Shown: piece by piece, positions 6,068-11,514 of the stretch | How the letters are laid out: every line of letters starts with the position of its first letter | How positions within the stretch are numbered: position 1 is the stretch's first letter | Assembly (NCBI GenBank): GCA_016218485.1 | Contig: JACRDY010000054.1 | Location: forward strand, 1 to 11,514 | Length of the DNA: 11,514 nt | Direction of reading: 5' to 3' | DNA from: Candidatus Falkowiibacteriota bacterium | Lineage (GTDB): Bacteria; Patescibacteriota; Patescibacteriia; JACRDY01 | Notes under the pieces: generated by a model | Told to the model about the DNA's origin: nothing | The model's database searches: none | Seen by the model: the letters and a program-made list of their open reading frames with translations, nothing else | Program-made: the position numbers and the translations under genes

Positions 6068-6093
6068 AAGGTCAACTCTGGAGGGAGGTGACC

Positions 6094-6348
6094 ATGGAGT
6101 GGTTCAAGATGTTCATTCAGCAGGCCTGGGTGCAGACGGTAGTGATTCAGCCGGTGATGCTGTGGGTCGTCCTCTTTGTTGCCAGTGTCATCGGCGTGCC
6201 GGCCTACTTTGGGGTCGCCAAAGACCGGCGAACCGCGCAGGAACCCGCTCTCACCGCGCACCTCATAGCCTGGGGTAGTGCGATCACACTCACTGCCTCA
6301 ATGCTGGCGCTCGGTATCATCATCATCGTGAATCACAGGCTGCTGTGA
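6094..6348 (+). CDS. Small two-segment membrane protein, unknown
   Basis: An 84-residue protein I do not recognise. Two hydrophobic segments are predicted, about residues 16-40 and 54-79. They are joined by a short polar loop, VAKDRRTAQEPA, which holds most of the charge. The start is ATG 6094 because GGAGG (6084-6088) lies 5 bases upstream; the in-frame GTG at 6088 would overlap that site. The gene has its own promoter, divergent from lexA, and ends in TGA, convergent with atpC. It matches the 8431 gene in length (255 bp), topology and expression signals, but I see no clear sequence similarity between the two. The loop and the G-x-P-x-x-x-G pattern recall small ATP synthase accessory proteins such as AtpI/AtpZ only loosely. 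Confidence 0.7.
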   Translation: MEWFKMFIQQAWVQTVVIQPVMLWVVLFVASVIGVPAYFGVAKDRRTAQEPALTAHLIAWGSAITLTASMLALGIIIIVNHRLL

Positions 6349-6365
6349 TCCACCCGCCGCCAAAC

Positions 6366-6399
6366 GAAAAATCCCGCTGCAGCGCGCTGCCGCGGGATT
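6366..6399 (-). terminator. Terminator of the atp operon
   Basis: AATCCCGC (6370-6377) pairs with GCGGGATT (6392-6399), with further pairing of GCAGC and GCTGC inside. On the minus strand it is followed by TTTTT (plus 6367-6371, partly overlapping the stem). It lies directly after atpC. The plus strand has no T-run after the stem. Confidence 0.75.
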
Positions 6400-6416
6400 C
6401 GCTCTATCCAAAAAGT

Positions 6417-6839
6417 TTAGCGCACGTCGCGGTATTTCTTCTTGCGCGCCACTTTTAGCCGCGCCAGTTCGCGCTCCATCTGCGCTGACAAAACCGCGAA
6501 TTCTTCGGCGTCAACGTGTTTGACGCTTAGTAATGCTACTGCTCGCGCTCGCGCCTCTTCGGCTTTGGCTTCATCAATTTCATGGGCATGCTCGGCCGAG
6601 TCAGCGAGAATGGTCACGGCCTCCGGCAGCACTTCCACGAAACCGCCCGACACGGCCATAGACATCTCCTGCCCGCTCTTCAGCGCCCGCAGTTCTCCGG
6701 CAACCAAACCGGCCGCCAGCGGGATATGCCCGGGCAGTACCGTGATCTCCCCCATTTTAGTGGGGATAGTCACCTGTTCCACGTCTTCCGAGTACACGGT
6801 CCGTTCAGGGGTGGTGATGGTGAATTTAATGGTTTTCAT
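6417..6839 (-). CDS. atpC: ATP synthase F1 epsilon subunit
   Basis: A 140-residue protein with the epsilon beta-sandwich pattern at the N-terminus: TPERTVYSEDVEQVTIPT, then GEITVLPGHIPLAAGL (about 31-46), and GGFVEVLPEAVTILAD (65-80). A C-terminal helical hairpin rich in Ala, Glu and Lys (about 85-140) is complete. Epsilon is part of the rotating stalk and its C-terminal helices inhibit ATP hydrolysis in the family. The start is the ATG at 6839 (MKTIKF), which fits the family; the in-frame extension to 6851 runs into a 7-bp repeat tract. The gene is last in the atp cluster, 79 bases after atpD, followed by an intrinsic terminator. Only a weak GAG precedes the start. Confidence 0.95.
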   Translation of the reverse strand: MKTIKFTITTPERTVYSEDVEQVTIPTKMGEITVLPGHIPLAAGLVAGELRALKSGQEMSMAVSGGFVEVLPEAVTILADSAEHAHEIDEAKAEEARARAVALLSVKHVDAEEFAVLSAQMERELARLKVARKKKYRDVR

Positions 6840-6844
6840 ACTAT

Positions 6845-6921
6845 AGCTCAAAGCTCAAAGCCCGAAGCTCAGAGCAATGCCTTAATCAACTGTCGGCTGT
6901 GCGCTTTGTGCTCTGCGCTTA
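6845..6921. repeat. 7-bp tandem repeats between atpD and atpC
   Basis: Two short tracts fill the 79-base spacer: AGCTCAA, AGCTCAA, AGCCCGA, AGCTCAG, AGCAATG (6845-6879) and CGGCTGT, GCGCTTT, GTGCTCT, GCGCTTA (6894-6921). The last unit contains the atpD stop codon. Confidence 0.65.
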
Positions 6922-8283
6922 TTTAACCTGATCAATACTCCCCTTCATGTAAAAGGCCTGCTCCGGCTTGTCGTCGTGCTGGCCGTCCAGGATTTCCTGG
7001 AAACCCCGGATCGTCTCTTTGAGCGGCACATACTGCCCTGACGTACCGGTGAAGGTTTCGGCCACGAAGAACGGCTGCGACAGGAAGCGCTGAATCTTGC
7101 GGGCGCGGGTGACCGTCATCTTGTCTTCATCTGACAATTCTTCCATACCCAGAATGGCAATAATATCCTGGAGATCTTTATAGCGCTGCAGCACCTTCTG
7201 CACTTGCCGCGCCACCCGATAGTGCTCTACTCCTACCAGCAACGGATCCAGAATAGTGGAGGTGCTGTCCAGCGGATCAACGGCCGGGTAAATACCCAAT
7301 TCTGACAACGAACGCGCCAGCACGACCGTAGAATCAAGGTGACCAAAAGTCGTTGCCGGCGCCGGGTCGGTCAGGTCATCCGCCGGCACGTAGACCGCCT
7401 GAATGGAGGTAATAGACCCTTTGTCGGTGGAAGTAATACGCTCTTGCAGGAGACCCATTTCCGTAGCCAACGTCGGCTGGTACCCTACGGCCGAGGGAAT
7501 ACGGCCAAGGAGCGCCGAGACTTCTGATCCGGCTTGGGTGAAACGGAAAATGTTATCAATAAACATCAGCACATCGCGGCCTTCCTCGTCGCGGAAATAC
7601 TCGGCCATGGCCAGGCCCGAGAGCGCCACCCGTAGACGGTTGCCCGGCGGCTCATTCATCTGGCCAAAGACCAGCGCAGTTTTAGCCAGCACGCCCGAGT
7701 CTTTCATTTCATGGTACAAGTCATTGCCCTCGCGCGAACGCTCACCCACGCCGGCGAAGACGGAATACCCGCCGTGCTCTTGGGCGATGTTGCGGATCAG
7801 CTCTTGGATGACCACGGTCTTGCCCACGCCGGCGCCGCCGAACAGACCGACTTTGCCGCCCTTAATAATGGGGCAAATCAGGTCAATCACCTTGATGCCG
7901 GTTTCCAGGATTTCCACGGTAGTTGACTGGTCAATAAAAGCCGGCGCCGAACGGTGAATCGGATACCGCTTGTCGGTTTTAGCCGCCTCTTTTTCATCCA
8001 ACGGTTCGCCCAGCACGTTAAACATCCGCCCCAGCGTGGCGGGACCCACCGGCACGGAAATTGGCGCACCGGTAGCCCGCACGTCTTGCTCGCGCTGCAA
8101 GCCATCGGTCGAACCCATGGCCACGGTACGCACCAGATTACTGCCCAAGTGCTGTTGAGTTTCCAAGACGAGCCGCTCGCCATTGGCCAGTTCGGTCTCC
8201 AGCGCGTCATAGATCGCCGGCAGCTTGTCCTCGAACGCCACGTCGACCACGGCGCCGATAATCTGCTTGATTTTTCCTTTCAT
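6919..8283 (-). CDS. atpD: ATP synthase F1 beta subunit
   Basis: A 454-residue catalytic subunit of the F1 ATPase. Visible landmarks: N-terminal KGKIKQIIGAVVDVAFED, Walker A GGAGVGKT (149-156), the catalytic Glu in GERSREG (E181), Walker B VLMFIDN (238-244), FRFTQAGSEVSALLGRIPS (246-264), SIQAVYVPADDLTDPAPA near 293-310, and the ELSDED acidic loop near the C-terminus, equivalent to DELSEED. Everything needed for catalysis is present. The start is ATG 8283, which gives the family's usual N-terminus. A longer in-frame reading to 8352 only translates 7-bp repeats. No Shine-Dalgarno is visible. The spacer to atpG is 488 bases and contains an oppositely oriented gene, so atpD and atpC may need their own promoter. 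I found no convincing one. Confidence 0.97.
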   Translation of the reverse strand: MKGKIKQIIGAVVDVAFEDKLPAIYDALETELANGERLVLETQQHLGSNLVRTVAMGSTDGLQREQDVRATGAPISVPVGPATLGRMFNVLGEPLDEKEAAKTDKRYPIHRSAPAFIDQSTTVEILETGIKVIDLICPIIKGGKVGLFGGAGVGKTVVIQELIRNIAQEHGGYSVFAGVGERSREGNDLYHEMKDSGVLAKTALVFGQMNEPPGNRLRVALSGLAMAEYFRDEEGRDVLMFIDNIFRFTQAGSEVSALLGRIPSAVGYQPTLATEMGLLQERITSTDKGSITSIQAVYVPADDLTDPAPATTFGHLDSTVVLARSLSELGIYPAVDPLDSTSTILDPLLVGVEHYRVARQVQKVLQRYKDLQDIIAILGMEELSDEDKMTVTRARKIQRFLSQPFFVAETFTGTSGQYVPLKETIRGFQEILDGQHDDKPEQAFYMKGSIDQVK

Positions 8284-8296
8284 ATAAATGTGTGTT

Positions 8297-8373
8297 AGTT
8301 GATAGTTAGGAGTTGATAGTTGAGAGTTGAAAGTAATTCTATCAGCTATCAACTCTTAGCTATTGACTTTTAC
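8297..8373. repeat. 7-bp repeats in two orientations upstream of atpD
   Basis: AGTTGAT, AGTTAGG, AGTTGAT, AGTTGAG, AGTTGAA (8297-8331) are followed by reverse-oriented units CTATCAG, CTATCAA, CTCTTAG, CTATTGA (8339-8366) and a degenerate CTTTTAC. The two halves can pair, for example AGTTGATAG (8311-8319) with CTATCAACT (8346-8354). The second tract runs into the -35 box of the 8431 gene. Confidence 0.7.
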
Positions 8374-8391
8374 TAGATTATTCTCTACCAT
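8363..8391 (+). promoter_or_regulatory. Promoter of the 8431 gene
   Basis: TTGACT (8363-8368), 17-base spacer, TACCAT (8386-8391). The start would be near 8398, about 33 bases before the ATG. Confidence 0.45.
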
Positions 8392-8430
8392 CGCTCTTAG
8401 AACACACCGATCCATCTGTGGAGGAGTGCT

Positions 8431-8685
8431 ATGTCCAAGCTCAATAACTTTGTCTGCGGCAGCGTCTTCATGATCTCCGGCCTAGTCGCCCTGATTGGTC
8501 TGGTCGCCATCACGGTCATCAATTTCGGCGGACAACTGTGGGACAAAATCCCACCCTCATCCATTCGTCGGGCTCTGGAAACAGTCGGCTTCTACGCACT
8601 GACTGTCACCTTCGCCCTCATCTACCTGCTCTGGGGACTGTACTCCATCCTCTCCCATCGCATCCTCCGCATCGCCGCCCGTTAA
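8431..8685 (+). CDS. Small two-segment membrane protein inside the atp cluster, unknown
   Basis: An 84-residue protein I do not recognise. Two hydrophobic segments are predicted at about 8-31 and 50-73, joined by a polar loop with GGQLWDKIPPSSIRR, and the C-terminus is basic (SHRILRIAAR). The ATG is preceded by GGAGGAG (8420-8426), a strong ribosome binding site. A promoter lies upstream, and an intrinsic terminator overlaps the stop codon, so it is a complete one-gene unit. It lies between atpG and atpD on the opposite strand, so any atp transcript spanning this spacer would be antisense to it. Its GC-ending codons look like real coding sequence. Size and layout match the 6094 gene. Confidence 0.7.
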   Translation: MSKLNNFVCGSVFMISGLVALIGLVAITVINFGGQLWDKIPPSSIRRALETVGFYALTVTFALIYLLWGLYSILSHRILRIAAR

Positions 8686-8703
8686 GGGTGGCTTTCCTTT
8701 TTT
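8674..8703 (+). terminator. Terminator overlapping the end of the 8431 gene
   Basis: GCCGCCC (8674-8680) pairs with GGGTGGC (8686-8692) with one G-U pair. The loop GTTAA contains the TAA stop, and TTTCCTTTTTT follows. Confidence 0.65.
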
Positions 8704-8745
8704 AAATTTTAATGTCCGGCTTAACTTATCCACTCCACTGAACTT

Positions 8746-8773
8746 AATTCTTAAATCTTAAATCCTAATTCTT
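8746..8773. repeat. 7-bp tandem repeat at the end of atpG
   Basis: Units AATTCTT, AAATCTT, AAATCCT, AATTCTT in a row. The last one overlaps the atpG stop codon (8772-8774). Confidence 0.6.
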
Positions 8774-9677
8774 ATTCCAGCGCTGCTTTCCCCCCGGAAA
8801 TTTCCGCAATCTCCGCCGTAATCGCCGCCTGACGCGCAGTATTGTATGTCAGTGTCAGCTCGTCAATCATGTCAGCAGCCGCGTCACTGGCGTTCCGCAT
8901 GGCCATCATCCGGGCGCTGTGCTCGCTGGCGTTACTCTCCAGTACGGCCTGGTACACCTGCACTTCTAGGAGTCGCGGCAGCACGCTATCCAATATGGTT
9001 GCGGGATCAGGTTCAAACAGATACTCCGTGCGATCCGGCGCCGGCGCTGCCGTGTCAGCCGTTGAGATGGCGCCGAGCGTGACATCAAAATCGGGTTCAA
9101 TCGGCAGCAGCTGCTTGACGCGGCAGGCTTGCTTGAACGCCGAGACAAAATCAGTATAGACCACCACTACCCGGTCGTAGTACCCGGCCAAATATTCACG
9201 AACCAGCAGCTTAGTCATTGGGCGAATTTCCACCAGCTCATCCATAATGTCAGCCTTATCAAACTCGGCTACCACTGACTGACCGGAGCGTACGAGCGAG
9301 CGAGCGCCTTTCCTGCCGAGCGCCACGCATTCAACCGCCATGGCCTGATGCCCCTGCTGCTGCCGGATGTACTCCAGCGCCGCGCGGACCGCCTGTTGGT
9401 TAAACGAACCGCACAGTCCACGGTTTGATGTGATCAAGACAATGGCCATTCGCCTGACCTCCGGACGCGGCTGCAACAGCGGGTGCAGACTCAAGTCAGT
9501 ACGACTGGCCACATTCTGCATCATCTGCCAGGCGAGTATTGAATACGGCCGCGTGCCGGTCACGCCGCTGACCGCTTTACGCATTTTGGCAGACGACACC
9601 ATTTCCATGGCTTTGGTGATCTTCTTGGTGTTTTTCACCGACTTGATGCGGCGCTGAATGTCTCGACCGACGGGCAT
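8772..9677 (-). CDS. atpG: ATP synthase F1 gamma subunit
   Basis: A 301-residue central-stalk subunit. The N-terminus MPVGRDIQRRIKSVKNTKKI with ITKAMEMVSSAKMRK matches the first helix of gamma. The conserved block ITSNRGLCGSFNQQ is present, and the C-terminal helix AMRNASDAAADMIDELTLTYN followed by RQAAITAEIAEI completes the family pattern. Gamma turns within the alpha-beta ring and couples rotation to catalysis. The start is ATG 9677: it gives the family's N-terminus, while the in-frame TTG at 9707 lies inside a palindromic repeat. No Shine-Dalgarno is seen. The gene lies 67 bases after atpA in the normal order; the following atpD is separated by an inserted opposite-strand gene. Confidence 0.95.
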   Translation of the reverse strand: MPVGRDIQRRIKSVKNTKKITKAMEMVSSAKMRKAVSGVTGTRPYSILAWQMMQNVASRTDLSLHPLLQPRPEVRRMAIVLITSNRGLCGSFNQQAVRAALEYIRQQQGHQAMAVECVALGRKGARSLVRSGQSVVAEFDKADIMDELVEIRPMTKLLVREYLAGYYDRVVVVYTDFVSAFKQACRVKQLLPIEPDFDVTLGAISTADTAAPAPDRTEYLFEPDPATILDSVLPRLLEVQVYQAVLESNASEHSARMMAMRNASDAAADMIDELTLTYNTARQAAITAEIAEISGGKAALE

Positions 9678-9697
9678 ATGATAATGGCTGGCGATTC

Positions 9698-9740
9698 GTA
9701 GGGACAACCCTAGGGTTGTCCCTACTAGGGTTGTCCCTAC
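9698..9740. repeat. Perfect 28-bp palindrome plus an extra half copy between atpA and atpG
   Basis: GTAGGGACAACCCT (9698-9711) is followed directly by its exact complement AGGGTTGTCCCTAC (9712-9725), then one T and a second copy of the same 14-base arm (9727-9740). It occupies most of the 67-base spacer and resembles dispersed REP-like palindromes. Confidence 0.85.
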
Positions 9741-9744
9741 CTAT

Positions 9745-11265
9745 TTACTTCATTAAATAATCCAACGTCTGTTTATATTCCTCAATGGCTTTTTTCAAGC
9801 CCTTTTCTATTTCCGCCGTCAGCTCTTTCTTTTCAGCCAAAGCCTGCGCCGCTTTCTTGCCACCGGTCGTCAGGTACTCGGCAAAACCCTTTTCAAACTG
9901 ACTGATCCGCTCCACCGGCACATCATCAAGGTAGCCGTTGATACCGGCGTACAGTACCGCCACCTGTGTAGCCACCGGCACTGGCGCGTACTGGCCTTGC
10001 TTGAGTAGCTCCTGCATGCGCATACCGCGATTCAACTGATTGCGCGTATTCTCATCCAAATCTGAACCGAACTGGGCAAAAGCCGCCAACTCGCGGAACT
10101 GCGCCATGTCTAGCTTGAGCTTGCCGGCAACTTTTTTCATGGCTTTAATCTGCGCGGCCGAACCAACACGGGAAACTGATAGACCGGTATTGAGCGCCGG
10201 CCGCACCCCCTGGTAGAACAGGTCCGTTTCCAGATAAATCTGCCCGTCGGTAATGGAAATGACGTTCGTCGGAATGTAAGCCGAAACGTCACCGGCTTGC
10301 GTCTCAATGATCGGCAATGCGGTTAAACTGCCGCCACCGTATTTCTCATTGAGCTTGGCGGCTCGTTCCAGCAGGCGTGAGTGCAAATAGAAAACATCGC
10401 CCGGATAGGCTTCGCGACCCGGCGGACGGCGGAGCAAGAGCGAAATCTGCCGATAGGCCACCGCGTGTTTGGACAGGTCGTCGTAAACCACCAGCACGTC
10501 TTGGCCTTTGTCCATAAAATACTCACCCATGGCGCAGCCGGCGTACGGCGCGATGTAGGAGAGCGAGGCCGCGTCTGAAGCGCCGGCCAGCACCACCGTG
10601 GTGTACTCCATAGCGCCGCGCTTCTCCAGTTCAGCCACAATCTTGGCCACCTTGGACTCTTTCTGACCGATGGCCACGTAAATACAAATCATGTCCTCCC
10701 CTTGCTGATTGATAATGGTATCAATAGCAATGGCGGTCTTGCCGGTTTGACGGTCGCCGATAATCAGCTCACGCTGACCGCGGCCGATCGGAATCATCGC
10801 GTCAATGACCTTGATGCCGGTCTGCACCGGTTGGTTGACCGATTGGCGGGTAATAACGCGCGGGGCGATTTTTTCAACTGGGTAAAAAGTCTCGGCTTTG
10901 ATGGCGCCTTTGCCGTCAATCGGCTGTCCCAGCGGGTTGACCACGCGGCCGATGACCCCCGGCCCGACCGGCACTTCCAAGATTCTGCCGGTGGTTTTGA
11001 CTGTATCCCCTTCTCTGATCGCCAGGCCTTCATCCAAGAGAATGACGCCGACTGAATCTTCTTCTAAGTTTAAAGCTAACCCAAAAGCCCCGCCGGGGAA
11101 TTCCAGCATTTCTCCGGATAAGCACTCGGACAGGCCACTGACGCGGGCAATACCGTCGCCGACCTCCACCACCGTGCCGGTTTTTTCCACCTTCGCTCCA
11201 GTCTTAAAATCTTTAATCTGCTGGGTCAGACTGTCAATGACGTAATCTTTGGTTTGGTTAGACAT
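9745..11265 (-). CDS. atpA: ATP synthase F1 alpha subunit
   Basis: A 506-residue non-catalytic nucleotide-binding subunit of F1. Landmarks: beta-barrel domain with GTVVEVGDGIARVSGL (30-45), the TGIKVIDAMIPIGRGQRELI block (149-168), Walker A GDRQTGKT (170-177), Walker B VLVVYDD (257-263), LLRRPPGREAYPGDVFYLHS (277-296), and the arginine finger in SVSRVGSA (R366). All key residues are present and the length is normal; the N-terminal helix is slightly short. The start is ATG 11265 (MSNQTK), as the in-frame TTG at 11274 lies in an 8-bp repeat unit. There is no Shine-Dalgarno. This is the first F1 gene visible; atpH, expected just upstream, is not found in the 249 bases before the window edge. Confidence 0.97.
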   Translation of the reverse strand: MSNQTKDYVIDSLTQQIKDFKTGAKVEKTGTVVEVGDGIARVSGLSECLSGEMLEFPGGAFGLALNLEEDSVGVILLDEGLAIREGDTVKTTGRILEVPVGPGVIGRVVNPLGQPIDGKGAIKAETFYPVEKIAPRVITRQSVNQPVQTGIKVIDAMIPIGRGQRELIIGDRQTGKTAIAIDTIINQQGEDMICIYVAIGQKESKVAKIVAELEKRGAMEYTTVVLAGASDAASLSYIAPYAGCAMGEYFMDKGQDVLVVYDDLSKHAVAYRQISLLLRRPPGREAYPGDVFYLHSRLLERAAKLNEKYGGGSLTALPIIETQAGDVSAYIPTNVISITDGQIYLETDLFYQGVRPALNTGLSVSRVGSAAQIKAMKKVAGKLKLDMAQFRELAAFAQFGSDLDENTRNQLNRGMRMQELLKQGQYAPVPVATQVAVLYAGINGYLDDVPVERISQFEKGFAEYLTTGGKKAAQALAEKKELTAEIEKGLKKAIEEYKQTLDYLMK

Positions 11266-11272
11266 AGGGTTC

Positions 11273-11336
11273 AATGGTTACATTGCTAAATTGCTACATT
11301 GCTACATTGCTACATTGTTAAATTGCTACATTGCTG
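11273..11336. repeat. 8-bp tandem repeat upstream of atpA
   Basis: Eight consecutive units related to CATTGCTA, with variants AATTGCTA, CATTGTTA and CATTGCTG. The first, most degenerate unit begins 8 bases before the atpA ATG. Inverted units (TAGCAATT, TGACAATA) follow at 11364-11379. Confidence 0.85.
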
Positions 11337-11386
11337 TTAATAACAACGAACAGCGCAGTAATTTAGCAATTTGACAATATTAGGAC

Positions 11387-11512
11387 TTACGCCTTTGCGT
11401 AATTTAAGTAATGAGCGATGGAAATTCTGGTAATAGATATCTTCTGTTCATACCAACTGATGCCTTCTGCGATTCTCGCTCTTTCCAATTTAAAGAATGT
11501 CATGAACGCGGC
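11387..11512 (-). CDS. C-terminal fragment of an unrecognised gene, possibly a transposase tail (partial)
   Basis: The only minus-strand frame open to the window edge gives 41 residues ending in TAA at 11387-11389, with KLERARIAEGISWYEQKIS in the middle and HYLNYAKA at the end. It is not the C-terminus of an ATP synthase delta or b subunit as I know them. The stop codon lies in a small inverted repeat, TTACGC-CTTT-GCGTAA (11387-11402), preceded by TTAGGA. That resembles the ends of some insertion sequences, in which a transposase often stops within the terminal repeat. This suggests an insertion element upstream of atpA, but the fragment is short, so a chance open frame or a normal unknown gene is also possible. 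Confidence 0.35.
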   Translation of the reverse strand, partial: AAFMTFFKLERARIAEGISWYEQKISITRISIAHYLNYAKA

Positions 11513-11514
11513 GA

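Noticed and set aside
6088..6093. GTG start for the 6094 gene
   Set aside because: The GTG overlaps the strong GGAGG site that is correctly spaced for ATG 6094.
8284..8352. Longer atpD start
   Set aside because: The extra 23 residues come from 7-bp repeats and do not fit the beta subunit N-terminus.
9678..9707. Longer atpG start at TTG
   Set aside because: The start lies in a perfect palindrome; ATG 9677 gives the family's normal N-terminus.

Overview
The window looks like a piece of a small-genome bacterium, most likely a member of the Candidate Phyla Radiation (Patescibacteria). I infer this from the mix of genes (DUF721/DciA-like protein, UvrD helicase fused to an AddB-type nuclease, LexA, compact F1 ATPase genes), from short tandem repeats in most spacers, and from weak or absent Shine-Dalgarno sequences on most main genes. 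TGA is used as a normal stop (dciA-like gene, 6094 gene), so this is not a TGA-recoding lineage. The phylum call is an inference and no marker gene here settles it.

Left edge (1-482): the last 45 codons of an IS30-family transposase, then an AT-rich flank with a near-consensus promoter pointing back into the element, then two hairpins of unknown role. Next comes a minus-strand repair and replication pair (483-3893): a 1038-residue UvrD/PcrA-like helicase-nuclease followed 3 bases later by a DciA-like protein. The helicase carries an in-frame 8-residue repeat encoded by an 8-bp DNA repeat. A GC-rich spacer made of nested palindromes (3936-4162) separates it from a plus-strand gene (4251-5030) resembling the polysaccharide-deacetylase superfamily. 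A bidirectional terminator separates that gene from the convergent lexA (5126-5746, minus).

The lexA control region (5747-6093) is dense. It has 7-bp and 8-bp tandem repeats and a long hairpin in the leader. The promoter holds two GTTC half-sites spaced by 7 bases within its spacer. A perfect DnaA box lies next to it, followed by a divergent promoter for a small plus-strand membrane protein.

The right half (6417-11265) is the F1 part of the ATP synthase on the minus strand, in the usual order atpA, atpG, atpD, atpC, closed by an intrinsic terminator. Two plus-strand genes of exactly 255 bp, each encoding an 84-residue protein with two predicted membrane segments, lie inside (between atpG and atpD) and just beyond (after atpC) this cluster. 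Each has its own promoter and a strong ribosome binding site, unlike the atp genes. Upstream of atpA, where atpH would be expected, the window shows an 8-bp repeat tract and the tail of an unrecognised gene.

The most interesting signals are: the set of different 7-bp and 8-bp tandem repeats in nearly every spacer and once inside a gene; the likely self-regulating LexA operator of the GTTC-N7-GTTC type; and the paired small membrane-protein genes lying opposite the ATP synthase operon.
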